Below the pieces are notes generated by a model. That model worked only from the letters and a program-made list of their open reading frames with translations, did no database searches and was not told the origin of the DNA. Position numbers and translations under genes: made by a program. Source: DASXRA01 sp035263725 (GTDB taxonomy: Bacteria > Actinomycetota > Actinomycetes > Mycobacteriales > Jatrophihabitantaceae). Taken from it: a DNA stretch of 64,000 nt. Every line of letters begins with the position of its first letter. Position 1 is the stretch's first letter. Location: the NCBI GenBank assembly GCA_035263725.1, contig DATFRC010000054.1, positions 27,306-91,305 on the forward strand, read 5' to 3'. Positions 51,080 through 58,753 of the stretch are shown here, in pieces.

Positions 51080-52933
51080 GTGGCGGGGCGTATCCGGGAC
51101 GAGGACGTCGCCGCGGTCCGCGAGAAGTCGCCCATCGCCGACGTGATCGGTGAGCACGTGCAGCTGCGCAACGCCGGCGGGGGAAACCTCAAGGGGCTGT
51201 GCCCGTTCCACGACGAGAAGTCGCCGTCGCTCTCGGTGTCGCCGGCCAAAGGCCTGTTCCACTGCTTCGGCTGCGGCGCCGGCGGGGACGTGATCCGGTT
51301 CGTCGAGCGCATCGAGAACCTGAGCTTCACCGAGGCGGCCGAGTGGCTCGCCGCCCGGGCGGGCATTCAGCTGCGTTACCTAGAGAGTGGCCCGGGCCCG
51401 GTGCGGCAACCGGGGCAGCGAGCCCGGCTGATCGAGGCGCACCGGGTGGCCGCCGAGTTCTACGTCGGGCAACTGAGCAACGCCGAGGCGCGCCCGGCTC
51501 GGGAATACCTCATCGAGCGGGGCTTCGACGACGATGTCGCGACGCGCTACGGCTGCGGCTATGCGCCCTCCGGGTGGGACTCGCTTACGAAGCACCTGCT
51601 GGCGCGGCGGTTCACCCCGGCCGAGCTGACCACGGCCGGCCTATCCCGGCAGTCCACGCGCGGCTCGCTCATCGACCGCTTCCACCGCCGCCTGCTCTGG
51701 CCGATCCGCGACGTCAGCGGGGACGTCGTCGGTTTCGGTGCTCGCCGCCTGTTCGACGACGACCCGGTCGACGCCAAGTACCTCAATACTCCGGAGTCGC
51801 CCATCTACAAGAAGAGCCAGCTGCTCTATGGGGTCGACCTCGCCAAGCGCGAGATCGCCCGCCAGCACCGTGCCGTGGTGGTCGAGGGCTACACGGACGT
51901 GATGGCCTGTCACCTCGCCGGTGTGACGACGGCGGTGGCCACCTGCGGCACGGCGTTCGGCACCGAGCACGTCGCGATCCTGCGCCGCCTGCTCATGGAT
52001 TCCGACGCGTTCACCGGCGAGGTGATCTTCACCTTCGACGGAGATGCCGCGGGCCTGAAGGCGGCCGAGCGAGCATTCGGCGAGGACCAGAAGTTCATGG
52101 CGCAGACATTCGTCGCCATCGAGCCGAACGGTCTCGACCCTTGCGAGCTGCGGCAGAAGGCCGGTGACACCGCGGTGAGCGATCTGGTGGCGCGCCGGGT
52201 GCCACTCGTCGAGTTCGTGCTGCGCTCCACCGTGAACCGCTTTGACCTCGACACCGCAGAGGGACGCTCCGCAGCACTTGATCGCGGCGTGCCCATCGTC
52301 GCCCGGATCAAGGACCGCGGCCTGCTCGAGCAGTACTCGCAACTGCTGGCCCGGATGGTGGGTGTCGCCGACCCGGACCGCGTACTTGCCCGGGTGCGCG
52401 GAGTCATCCGGTCCGGCGGGCGCCCCGAGCCGCCACCGCGCCGTGCCGCGCCGCCCCCGGTCGACGAGGCCGTCGCCTCGGTCGAGCGCGAGGTGCTCAA
52501 GGTTGCGATGCAGCTGCCGGCCGTGGCCGGTCCGGCGTTCGACGCGCTGCCAGACGCCGCATTCGTGGTACCCGTGCACGTCACACTGCGCCAGGGCATC
52601 ACCGCGGCCGGTGGGACGGCGAGCGCGGTCAGCGGGCCGGCGTGGGCCGGGGCCGTGGAGGACCAGCTGCCCGACCTCGAGGCGCGCAGCCTCGTGCATG
52701 CCCTGGCGGTCGAGCCGCTGCACAGTAACCTGCCGCCCGAGCGATACGCCGACGTCGTGCTGGCGCGACTTCAGGAGATCCTGGTGTCCCGGCAGGTGGC
52801 CGCGCTCAAGTCGCGGGTGCAGCGCATCAACCCGGAAGACGAGCCGGAGGAGCACGCCCGGCTGTCCGGGGAGCTGTTCGCTCTGGAGATGCACCGGATA
52901 AGGCTGCGCGAGCGGGCTAGCGGCGGCGAATGA
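51080..52933 (+). CDS. dnaG: DNA primase
   Basis: A 617-residue primase. The CHC2 zinc finger is Cys41-x2-His44 ... Cys62-x2-Cys65 (LCPFHDEKSPS, FHCFGCGAGG). The catalytic core includes RFHRRLLWPIRDVSGDVVGF, and the Toprim domain has VVEGYTDVMACHLAG and FTFDGDAAGLKAAE. The C-terminal ~150 residues bind the helicase. It makes RNA primers for replication. A hypothetical gene overlaps its stop by 4 bases. tRNA-Asn downstream is the usual actinobacterial neighbour. Confidence 0.95.
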   Translation: MAGRIRDEDVAAVREKSPIADVIGEHVQLRNAGGGNLKGLCPFHDEKSPSLSVSPAKGLFHCFGCGAGGDVIRFVERIENLSFTEAAEWLAARAGIQLRYLESGPGPVRQPGQRARLIEAHRVAAEFYVGQLSNAEARPAREYLIERGFDDDVATRYGCGYAPSGWDSLTKHLLARRFTPAELTTAGLSRQSTRGSLIDRFHRRLLWPIRDVSGDVVGFGARRLFDDDPVDAKYLNTPESPIYKKSQLLYGVDLAKREIARQHRAVVVEGYTDVMACHLAGVTTAVATCGTAFGTEHVAILRRLLMDSDAFTGEVIFTFDGDAAGLKAAERAFGEDQKFMAQTFVAIEPNGLDPCELRQKAGDTAVSDLVARRVPLVEFVLRSTVNRFDLDTAEGRSAALDRGVPIVARIKDRGLLEQYSQLLARMVGVADPDRVLARVRGVIRSGGRPEPPPRRAAPPPVDEAVASVEREVLKVAMQLPAVAGPAFDALPDAAFVVPVHVTLRQGITAAGGTASAVSGPAWAGAVEDQLPDLEARSLVHALAVEPLHSNLPPERYADVVLARLQEILVSRQVAALKSRVQRINPEDEPEEHARLSGELFALEMHRIRLRERASGGE

Positions 52934-53436
52934 TCTTTCGACGGCGGGAACGCCCGCCGGGTGACCTCGTCGCAGAGCTGGATCGCGACGAGCGCATCGT
53001 GTCGTGGGCGGACACGGACGACGCTGTCGTCGCGGCCAGCAACCGCGGATTGTGGATACCGGCGTACCGGCGCATCGGGTGGGAACTCGTCGACAAGGCG
53101 GTGTGGCGGGACGGTGTGCTGACCGTGACGGAAGCCGAGCTCGTCGACGATCTGCTGCTGCAGGATCTCCCTTCGATTTATTTGCGGCTCACCGTGCCGC
53201 GCGACCTGCCGCCGACGGTCCGCCGTCGGGTGGAAGCGAGCGTTGTCCGCTCGGAAGTGCTACCTGTTGCCGGGGGAGCGGCACGGTTCGTCGCCCGCCG
53301 GGTGCCCGGCCGCGACGGTGTCCGCTGGTGGGCCCGCCTGGAGCCCGGCACCCGCGACTCAGAGGCGACGCGGACCTCGGTACGCAGCCGCCGCGACCAA
53401 CTTATGGCGCAGTGGGCGGACGCTCAGCCGCGGTAG
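52930..53436 (+). CDS. Conserved hypothetical protein downstream of dnaG
   Basis: A 168-residue soluble protein with no motif I recognise. It has an acidic start (VAELDRDERIVSWADTDD) with alternating strands that recall a PH-like barrel (VAASNRGLWIPAYRRIGW), and a basic C-terminal tail. It overlaps dnaG by 4 bases, so it is co-translated with the primase. Similar small genes follow dnaG in other actinobacteria. The function is unknown. Confidence 0.75.
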   Translation: MIFRRRERPPGDLVAELDRDERIVSWADTDDAVVAASNRGLWIPAYRRIGWELVDKAVWRDGVLTVTEAELVDDLLLQDLPSIYLRLTVPRDLPPTVRRRVEASVVRSEVLPVAGGAARFVARRVPGRDGVRWWARLEPGTRDSEATRTSVRSRRDQLMAQWADAQPR

Positions 53437-53663
53437 CCGTCGCTCGCGGCCGGCTGGCCTGGATGCCGCTTGGTGTGCACCACGTCCTTCGCGCGATGCC
53501 GGAGATCGTCGACCTGCGCCTGCAATACGCCCGCCGTCGACTGGACGGTCTGGCTGCCGGCGACCTTGCGGGCGAGGCTGACGATCTGCTCGTAGCGCTC
53601 CCGCCCAGCGCGGGCGCCGAGCACGTAGCCGATTGCGGCGCCGACCAGCAGCGAGAGCTTCAT
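53424..53663 (-). CDS. YtxH-like small membrane-associated protein
   Basis: A 79-residue protein with a short hydrophobic Gly/Ala start (LSLLVGAAIGYVLGARAGRE) and an amphipathic, probably coiled-coil remainder. This resembles YtxH-type stress proteins of Gram-positives. GAGGAGG precedes the ATG and a TAGGGT box lies further upstream (53695-53700, minus strand). Its end overlaps the convergent hypothetical gene by 13 bases. The function is unknown. Confidence 0.72.
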   Translation of the reverse strand: MKLSLLVGAAIGYVLGARAGRERYEQIVSLARKVAGSQTVQSTAGVLQAQVDDLRHRAKDVVHTKRHPGQPAASDGYRG

Positions 53664-53694
53664 CGTGTCCTCCTCGTTCGGCGGCTAGAAATTC

Positions 53695-53724
53695 ACCCTA
53701 ACCTGGCGAGCCAGCCCGTACCGT
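53695..53724. promoter_or_regulatory. Divergent promoters of the YtxH-like and VOC genes
   Basis: On the minus strand TAGGGT (53695-53700) serves the YtxH-like gene. On the plus strand TACCGT (53719-53724) ends 6 bases before ATG 53731, a leaderless arrangement for the VOC gene. Confidence 0.45.
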
Positions 53725-53730
53725 GGCGCG

Positions 53731-54189
53731 ATGAGCGATTCTCGCCCGACGATCACTGCGCACATCGTCGTCCGTGATGCCGGGCGAGCCGCCGAGTGGT
53801 ACGCCGACGCGTTCGGCGCCGTCGAGGAGAATCGCATTGCCGTCCCCGACGGCCGCTTCCTCGAGATCGCACTGCGCATCGGCAACTCCCCGCTGCTGCT
53901 CTGCGACGAGTTCGCCGAGATGGGGGTGCTGTCTCCGCTTTCTGTCGGTGGGACCTACGGCGCCCTCCACATCGCGACCGACGACGTGGACATGTTGTGG
54001 GCGCGGGCGCTCGCGGCGGGCGCCCAGGTGCACCAGCCGCTCCAGGATGCGTTCTGGGACGAGCGCACCGGTCAGGTCATCGACCCGTTCGGGCATCGGT
54101 GGGGACTCTCGCAGCACCTCCGGGATGTATCACCTGCCGAGATCAGCGCCGGGGTGGCCGCCATGTTCGGGGCCCCTCCGCAGGGTTGA
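53731..54189 (+). CDS. VOC family (PhnB/glyoxalase-like) protein
   Basis: A 152-residue protein with the PhnB-like order of the VOC fold: TITAHIVVRDAGRAAEWYAD and AFGAVEENRIAVPDG, a middle part with LHIATDDVDMLWARALAAGA, and the terminal FWDERTGQVIDPFGHRWGLS. Metal-ligand positions are poorly kept. The substrate is unknown. It is the last protein gene before tRNA-Asn. Confidence 0.83.
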   Translation: MSDSRPTITAHIVVRDAGRAAEWYADAFGAVEENRIAVPDGRFLEIALRIGNSPLLLCDEFAEMGVLSPLSVGGTYGALHIATDDVDMLWARALAAGAQVHQPLQDAFWDERTGQVIDPFGHRWGLSQHLRDVSPAEISAGVAAMFGAPPQG

Positions 54190-54254
54190 CGAGCTCACCC
54201 GTACCATGAGATACCGTTGCTCGGCCGCGTCGCGGGCTCGCTCTCGGCGCGCGG

Positions 54255-54330
54255 TCCCCCGTAGCTCAATTGGCAGAGCGTCCGGCTGTTAACCGGCAGG
54301 TTACTGGTTCGAGTCCAGTCGGGGGAGCCA
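54255..54330 (+). tRNA. tRNA-Asn (anticodon GTT), CCA encoded
   Basis: Cloverleaf read directly: acceptor TCCCCCG (54255-54261) pairs with CGGGGGA (54320-54326), discriminator G at 54327, CCA at 54328-54330. The anticodon arm is CCGG-CTGTTAA-CCGG and the T loop GGTTCGAGTCC. It is co-directional with dnaG and forms the border between the conserved block and the accessory genes to the right. Confidence 0.97.
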
Positions 54331-54393
54331 TCTCCAGGTCAGCGATTCCGCGGCTTCCAGCAATCAGTACGACGCGCGTGTTGATCTTCGTCG

Positions 54394-54415
54394 ATGACAG
54401 TGTCATTGACAATGA
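54394..54415. promoter_or_regulatory. Overlapping palindromes in the gap after tRNA-Asn
   Basis: ATGACA-G-TGTCAT (54394-54406) is a perfect 6-base inverted repeat, and TCATT-GAC-AATGA (54403-54415) overlaps it. Together they look like an operator for a dimeric repressor, yet both flanking genes end here and no gene starts. The rest of this 134-base gap holds nothing I recognise. Confidence 0.45.
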
Positions 54416-54464
54416 TCCGGCGCGCCTGGGCGTCACTGCGTAATTTGCAGTCATCCGGACTCCG

Positions 54465-55457
54465 CTACGGCGGTTGTGTCGGACGTTCGGTAGGCCGCGG
54501 TGTCGCGTCGAGGATGGACGCTGCGGTGTGATCATCGCGGCCGCTAGCGACGTGGCTGCGGTGCGGCGCCGCGGCGGTCCGTGTGCTGGTAATCGCTGAG
54601 GCGGCGGTGCGGGACCGATGCCGCAAGTGTGCCGCGATGGCGCTGAGCGCGGCGAGGATGATCAACGCCAACGCCGCAGATGCGACAGCGCCGGTGTGGG
54701 CTTGCAGCCAGGTGGTGGTGGTCGCGGACCACCGGTCGATCGCGGTAAGGCCGTGTCCCGTGGGGCTCTTACCAGTGACGGCGGGCCACCAGTAGGTGGC
54801 GACGTAGCCGCCGGTGAGTATGAGCAGTGTGCCGGTAAGGCGTGCCTGATAGCGAGCCATTGCTCGCGCCGAGCGGAACAGGGCGCTGCCGGCAAGGGCG
54901 GCGGCGGCAGAGAGCACCAGCAGCAGGGCGATCGCGCCGGTGGCGTAGGCGGCGAACACGACGACCTGCCCGCCGATGGTCGTACTGGCTTGGGCTTGGG
55001 TGATCACTGCAAGGAGCACGGCGATGGTGCAGGCCAGCGACGCGGCTGCGTAGGCGACGCCGAACAGCGCCCACCGACCGGGGCTTGTCATGGCGGCGCC
55101 GGTCCGGGGCGCGATAGCGGGCAGGTGCAGCCGCACGCGTGGCGCGTACCCGGCGAGCCCGGCGAGGCCGAGCAGCCCGAGCAGTACGCCGACGGTGAAC
55201 CCGAGCCACGGCGCGGCCCGGATGAGCTGATGCGCGCCGGCGCTGATCGCCAGACCGGCTATGGACAGGGTGATTGCGAACCCGGCGGCAAGCGCCGCCC
55301 CCGCAGCCAGGGAGCGCAGGAGGCGTTGGGGGAGGGCCGTGTCCGGCCGAGCGGTCGCGGTGTGCGCGAGGTAGGCCGGCAGCAAGGCGAACCCGCACGG
55401 GTTGACCGGCGCGAGCAGGCCGGCGGTGAACGCGAGGGTGAGCAGGGTGCGCGTCAC
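54465..55457 (-). CDS. CcdA/DsbD-type transmembrane thiol-disulfide transporter
   Basis: A 330-residue membrane protein with about six to seven hydrophobic segments. The two redox cysteines of the CcdA family are in APVNPCGFALLPAYL (TM1) and ASLACTIAVLLAV (TM4). It passes reducing equivalents from cytoplasmic thioredoxin to an extracytoplasmic partner. It is longer than plain CcdA (~240 residues) because of an extra segment and a polar C-terminal tail of ~60 residues. Its ATG overlaps the stop of the thioredoxin-like gene by 4 bases, so that protein is the likely partner. Confidence 0.85.
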   Translation of the reverse strand: MTRTLLTLAFTAGLLAPVNPCGFALLPAYLAHTATARPDTALPQRLLRSLAAGAALAAGFAITLSIAGLAISAGAHQLIRAAPWLGFTVGVLLGLLGLAGLAGYAPRVRLHLPAIAPRTGAAMTSPGRWALFGVAYAAASLACTIAVLLAVITQAQASTTIGGQVVVFAAYATGAIALLLVLSAAAALAGSALFRSARAMARYQARLTGTLLILTGGYVATYWWPAVTGKSPTGHGLTAIDRWSATTTTWLQAHTGAVASAALALIILAALSAIAAHLRHRSRTAASAITSTRTAAAPHRSHVASGRDDHTAASILDATPRPTERPTQPP

Positions 55458-56017
55458 GACACGGCGTCGACCGCGGACACGATCTTGGCCGGGCTCGGGT
55501 TGACCGCGCGGAACGTGACGCGCCCCGTCGAGTCAACTACCAGCACCGTGCTCAGAGCGGTGACCTGGTAGCGGCCGGCGAGGGCCGCCTTCTGATCCAC
55601 GACTGTGGGCAGACCGTCAGCGCCGACCGAGTGCAGGAAGTCGGCGACCGCATGCACGGACGCGCCGCGGTCCATATCGACGCCGAGGAAGCGGGCCTTG
55701 GACGTAGCGAGATGGGCGGCCCGCGCCGTGGCATTTGTGGCCGCCTCGACCTGGGCCAGCGTCCGGGCGACGTCCGCGCAGTCGGCGCAGGTGATCGACA
55801 AGAATACGAGCACGCTAGGTCTGTTGCTCGGCACCTGCACCGCCGCGCCGTCGATTGTCGTCAACGACGCCTGGCTGGCCGCGGCATCCCGCGGGCCGGG
55901 CGCGCCCCTGCTAGGCGTGTTGGTGCTGCACGCGGCAGAGGCGACAAGCAGCAGCGCTGCGGCCATCGCGGCCAACTCGGCACGGGGCCCGCCGCGCTGA
56001 CGCCGCCGGCGGATCAT
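55454..56017 (-). CDS. Exported thioredoxin-fold (TlpA/redoxin-like) protein
   Basis: A 187-residue protein with an N-terminal signal (hydrophobic residues ~15-29, Cys30). The lipobox is weak because Ser rather than Leu precedes, so lipid attachment is uncertain. The thioredoxin-like domain has CADC at residues 77-80 in VFLSITCADCADVAR and a later GLPTVVDQKAALAGRYQV. It probably reduces an exported target with electrons from the coupled CcdA-like protein. It is divergent from the sigma factor gene across 288 bases that hold two palindromes. Confidence 0.8.
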   Translation of the reverse strand: MIRRRRQRGGPRAELAAMAAALLLVASAACSTNTPSRGAPGPRDAAASQASLTTIDGAAVQVPSNRPSVLVFLSITCADCADVARTLAQVEAATNATARAAHLATSKARFLGVDMDRGASVHAVADFLHSVGADGLPTVVDQKAALAGRYQVTALSTVLVVDSTGRVTFRAVNPSPAKIVSAVDAVS

Positions 56018-56132
56018 CGCGGCCTCCTGTCAATGGCAGGTAGCGCACGCGCACGATCAGCCCTGCCGTGCACGATCCGGCCAGCGCAGAGTTGAGCCAT
56101 CCGGGCCGGGCTCACTACATCAGTGTCCACCC

Positions 56133-56146
56133 GGGTAGCGCTACCC
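56133..56146. promoter_or_regulatory. Perfect 14-base palindrome between redox and sigma operons
   Basis: GGGTAGC-GCTACCC lies almost midway in the 288-base divergent region (about 115 bases from one start, 160 from the other). The GGGTA/TACCC pattern recalls metal-sensor operators such as CsoR sites, though the arrangement is inverted. The binding protein is unknown. Confidence 0.5.
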
Positions 56147-56264
56147 ACCAGCCGATCGGACATTACCGAATCCGCCGCGGCTTCGACGACGTCCAGAGAA
56201 ATGACGCCGCCGGCGAAGGCCACCGCATACCGCACATCGAATCTAGACGTCCACGGCGCGCGGT

Positions 56265-56276
56265 TGATTGCAATCA
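56265..56276. promoter_or_regulatory. Perfect 12-base palindrome just upstream of the ECF sigma gene
   Basis: TGATTG-CAATCA, 29 bases before ATG 56306, in the position where a repressor would block transcription of the sigma operon. It is AT-rich against a GC-rich background, which lowers the chance of a random match. Confidence 0.45.
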
Positions 56277-56305
56277 CTGCGACAATCGAGGCGTCTGGAG
56301 CAGGT

Positions 56306-56836
56306 ATGAGCGAGCCACGTCGTGGGGCCTTCCTGGAGGCCGCGCTGCCGTGCCTGGATGCGATCACCCAGCTGGCCCGGCATCTGAGCGGGCAACGCTG
56401 CGACGCCGAGGACTTAGTCCAGGAAACCTACTTGCGCGCGTATGCCCACTTCGACGAGTACCGGGGTGGCAGCATGCGCGCGTGGCTGGCGACGATCTGC
56501 CTCAACGTGGCGCGGTCCGAGGGTCGCCGGCTCGCCCGTCGTCCTAGGGAGGTTTTCGGCGCCGAGGCGGAGCCACCCCCTGCGCTCTCGGGGGATCCGG
56601 TTGCCGACGCGGCGCTAGCGCATATCGACCAGGCCACGATCCGCGCCGCGCTGACGCGCCTGCCCGAACCGCAGCGGCTGTGCATCGCGTTAATGGACAT
56701 CGCCGGGTACACCGCCAGCGAGACCGCGCAGGTACTCGGCTGTCCGCGCGGCACCGTGCTCGCCCGGGTGCACCGCGGCCGGGTGCGGCTGGCGCGCATT
56801 CTCGCCGGAAGCGAGGCTCACGATGCACGCGACTGA
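56306..56836 (+). CDS. ECF-type RNA polymerase sigma factor
   Basis: A 176-residue sigma-70 family factor of the extracytoplasmic-function class. Region 2 has AEDLVQETYLRAYAHFDEYR and the -10 recognition helix MRAWLATICLNVARSEGRR; region 4 has LPEPQRLCIALMDIAGYTAS and GTVLARVHRGRVRLARIL. It directs polymerase to stress genes when its anti-sigma lets go. ATG 56306 follows CTGGAG. The anti-sigma gene overlaps its end by 14 bases. Likely targets are this locus itself and the divergent ccdA pair. Confidence 0.9.
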   Translation: MSEPRRGAFLEAALPCLDAITQLARHLSGQRCDAEDLVQETYLRAYAHFDEYRGGSMRAWLATICLNVARSEGRRLARRPREVFGAEAEPPPALSGDPVADAALAHIDQATIRAALTRLPEPQRLCIALMDIAGYTASETAQVLGCPRGTVLARVHRGRVRLARILAGSEAHDARD

Positions 56837-57476
56837 CCAGCGAATGGCGGCCTACCTCGCCGGCGAGCTCGACGTTGCGGGCGCGCTCGCTGTGGACGAG
56901 CATCTGCTGAGCTGCGAAACCTGTTGGCAGGCCGTGTGCGCTGCCCGCCAAGGCCGTCGCGCTGCCGAGCGGCTGCGCGAGCCGGCGCCTCTGGAACTCG
57001 CCGACCGCATCGGCCTGGCAATCGATCTCGCACCCGACCCGGCGCCCATGCGTGCTCGGCGGGGCCGGTGGCTTGCGCTCGCGACAGCGACGGTGGCGCT
57101 CATCGCCGCAGTAGTAACAGCGGCGCTGCTTGTGCCGAACCAGAGCACCCGCCACGATCCCGCTGTCATCAGCGCTCTTGTGCATGTTGCCGCCCAGCCC
57201 ACGCTCGGGGAGAGCGGCTCGGTGAGCACCGAGCTCGGCGGACAGCCGGTCGTGCTGCGCCATTACCAGGTCGAGGGGGGCGCGGTCGTTGTCGCCACCT
57301 CGACCCTTGCATTCCCGATGCCCTCCGGCGTGCATGCGGGGCAGGGCGCCCCGATGGCCTGGACGATCACCCGCGACACGGTCACCGTGTACTGTCCGAG
57401 CGGCCGGGTGCTCCTCGCCGGACCGGTCCCGGCCAGGACCCTCGTCGCCCTCGCCGAGCGACTGCATTTCGGCTGA
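56823..57476 (+). CDS. Zinc-finger (zf-HC2) anti-sigma factor, membrane-anchored
   Basis: A 217-residue anti-sigma factor. The cytoplasmic anti-sigma zinc motif is His27-x3-Cys31-x2-Cys34 in DEHLLSCETCWQ, a single membrane segment spans about residues 82-105, and the ~110-residue outer domain has two isolated features: a VLRHYQVEGGAVVVATST strand pair and one Cys in TVYCPSGRVLL. The zinc motif is often redox-sensitive. It holds the sigma factor encoded just upstream. The signal sensed outside is unknown. Confidence 0.88.
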   Translation: MHATDQRMAAYLAGELDVAGALAVDEHLLSCETCWQAVCAARQGRRAAERLREPAPLELADRIGLAIDLAPDPAPMRARRGRWLALATATVALIAAVVTAALLVPNQSTRHDPAVISALVHVAAQPTLGESGSVSTELGGQPVVLRHYQVEGGAVVVATSTLAFPMPSGVHAGQGAPMAWTITRDTVTVYCPSGRVLLAGPVPARTLVALAERLHFG

Positions 57477-57512
57477 CGCAATCAACAGCTGCGACCCGGC
57501 GTCTGTAGCACC

Positions 57513-58121
57513 ATGACCGAGCCCACGCGCACCCGCCTCGAAACCATCGACCCCGCGCTGCTGCGCGCCGCCGGGATCGGCGGACTGCTCGGCGGCGCCG
57601 GTCTGTTCTTGGTCATGGCCGGCTACTACGCGGCGAACAACACCGGGTTCTGGGCCATCCTCAACGCGTGCTTCGCCGCGTTCGTCTACAAGAACGCCGG
57701 CATGACGCCGATGATGCGGGGGGAGGCCGGCATGGGCCACGAGATGATGGGCAGCCAGCACATCGTGGCCAGCCATATTGTGGTCGGCACGATCCTGCAC
57801 CTCGCCATGTCCGTCACGGCCGGGATCGCCTTCGCCGTCGTGCTCGCCGTGCTGATCCGCTCCGGGCTGCACGTGCTCAGCACCCCCGTCGGCTATCTGC
57901 TCGGCAGCACGGCCGGTGGCGCCATCCTGTACTTGATCATGATGGAAGCCGTCGCGCCGCACCTGAACCGCACCATCGTCGACTTCACGCCGCGTACGCC
58001 GTTCGTCCTCGCCCACTTGGTCTTCGGCGCGGTCGTCGGCGGCTACGTCTACTGGCGTTGTGCCGCCGCGTCCCGGCCGGTCCGCAGTCATGCGCCACGG
58101 CTGCGCACCCGCGCCGTCTGA
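57513..58121 (+). CDS. Integral membrane protein with Met/His-rich loop
   Basis: A 202-residue protein with about four membrane segments (roughly residues 20-40, 45-60, 86-115 and 127-148, with a further hydrophobic stretch at 163-182). The loop at residues 63-83 is packed with Met and His (MTPMMRGEAGMGHEMMGSQH), a composition typical of copper or other soft-metal handling. No known family is recognised. It follows the anti-sigma gene by 36 bases and is probably under control of the sigma factor. A metal role is an inference from composition. Confidence 0.7.
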   Translation: MTEPTRTRLETIDPALLRAAGIGGLLGGAGLFLVMAGYYAANNTGFWAILNACFAAFVYKNAGMTPMMRGEAGMGHEMMGSQHIVASHIVVGTILHLAMSVTAGIAFAVVLAVLIRSGLHVLSTPVGYLLGSTAGGAILYLIMMEAVAPHLNRTIVDFTPRTPFVLAHLVFGAVVGGYVYWRCAAASRPVRSHAPRLRTRAV

Positions 58122-58125
58122 TGCG

Positions 58126-58710
58126 CTATCGGGACGGCTTCGACGTTCGGGCGCGGCGCTCGGCCTCCGCCTTGATCGCGTCCAGCGAGCCGGCAACAGT
58201 GGCTTCCCAACGATCGCCGACGACGCGGGCCCACCACTGGCCGAGGCGCCACAGGTCGGCGGCCATCTCGCCGCGGTAGCTCAGGCGGGTTCGACCGTCG
58301 TGCTCGTCGAGCAGGAACTCTTCGGTGACATGCGGGACCGGGCCGCGGACGAGGCGGAAACCGACCCGGTCCGGCCGGTCGAACGTGACGGTTTCCACCG
58401 TGGTGGTTACGAGGCGGCCGCGAATCGGGGTGCGGTGGGCAGCGAGCACCAGATCGGCTCCCCGGTCCAGGACCCGGACCTTTTCGGCAAGGGCGCGGGT
58501 GGCTCGGCCGAGGTAGGGCTGCGCGATGACGTCGAAGACGACCTCGCGCGGGGCAGCGATGTCGACTTGCTGCGGACCGAGTGGGCGGGAACGGCGCCCG
58601 ATGCCCAGGTCGAGCGACACGGCACCGGTGACCAGTCCGAGGTATCCGGCGGCTCCCGCCGGTACAGCCGTGACGGCGGCCACGGCCAGCCGCTTGATCC
58701 ACGTGCTCAT
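58126..58710 (-). CDS. SRPBCC family protein with N-terminal membrane anchor
   Basis: A 194-residue protein. Residues ~8-30 form a hydrophobic anchor, and the rest is a START/polyketide-cyclase-like fold (DIAAPREVVFDVIAQPYLGR, then HVTEEFLLDEHDGRTRLSYR). Such folds bind hydrophobic ligands such as lipids or polyketides. It is divergent from the radical SAM gene with only 43 bases between, and both starts have GGAGG. A shared function with the radical SAM enzyme, perhaps ligand delivery, is possible but unproven. Confidence 0.8.
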   Translation of the reverse strand: MSTWIKRLAVAAVTAVPAGAAGYLGLVTGAVSLDLGIGRRSRPLGPQQVDIAAPREVVFDVIAQPYLGRATRALAEKVRVLDRGADLVLAAHRTPIRGRLVTTTVETVTFDRPDRVGFRLVRGPVPHVTEEFLLDEHDGRTRLSYRGEMAADLWRLGQWWARVVGDRWEATVAGSLDAIKAEAERRARTSKPSR

Positions 58711-58753
58711 GACGACAAGCCTCCTCTACATGGGGCGTGCTGAGGAGGTGGCG

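Noticed and set aside
54266..54535. Minus-strand frame of 89 codons overlapping tRNA-Asn
   Set aside because: Its C-terminal end is the reverse translation of the tRNA itself, a known artefact of gene calling.
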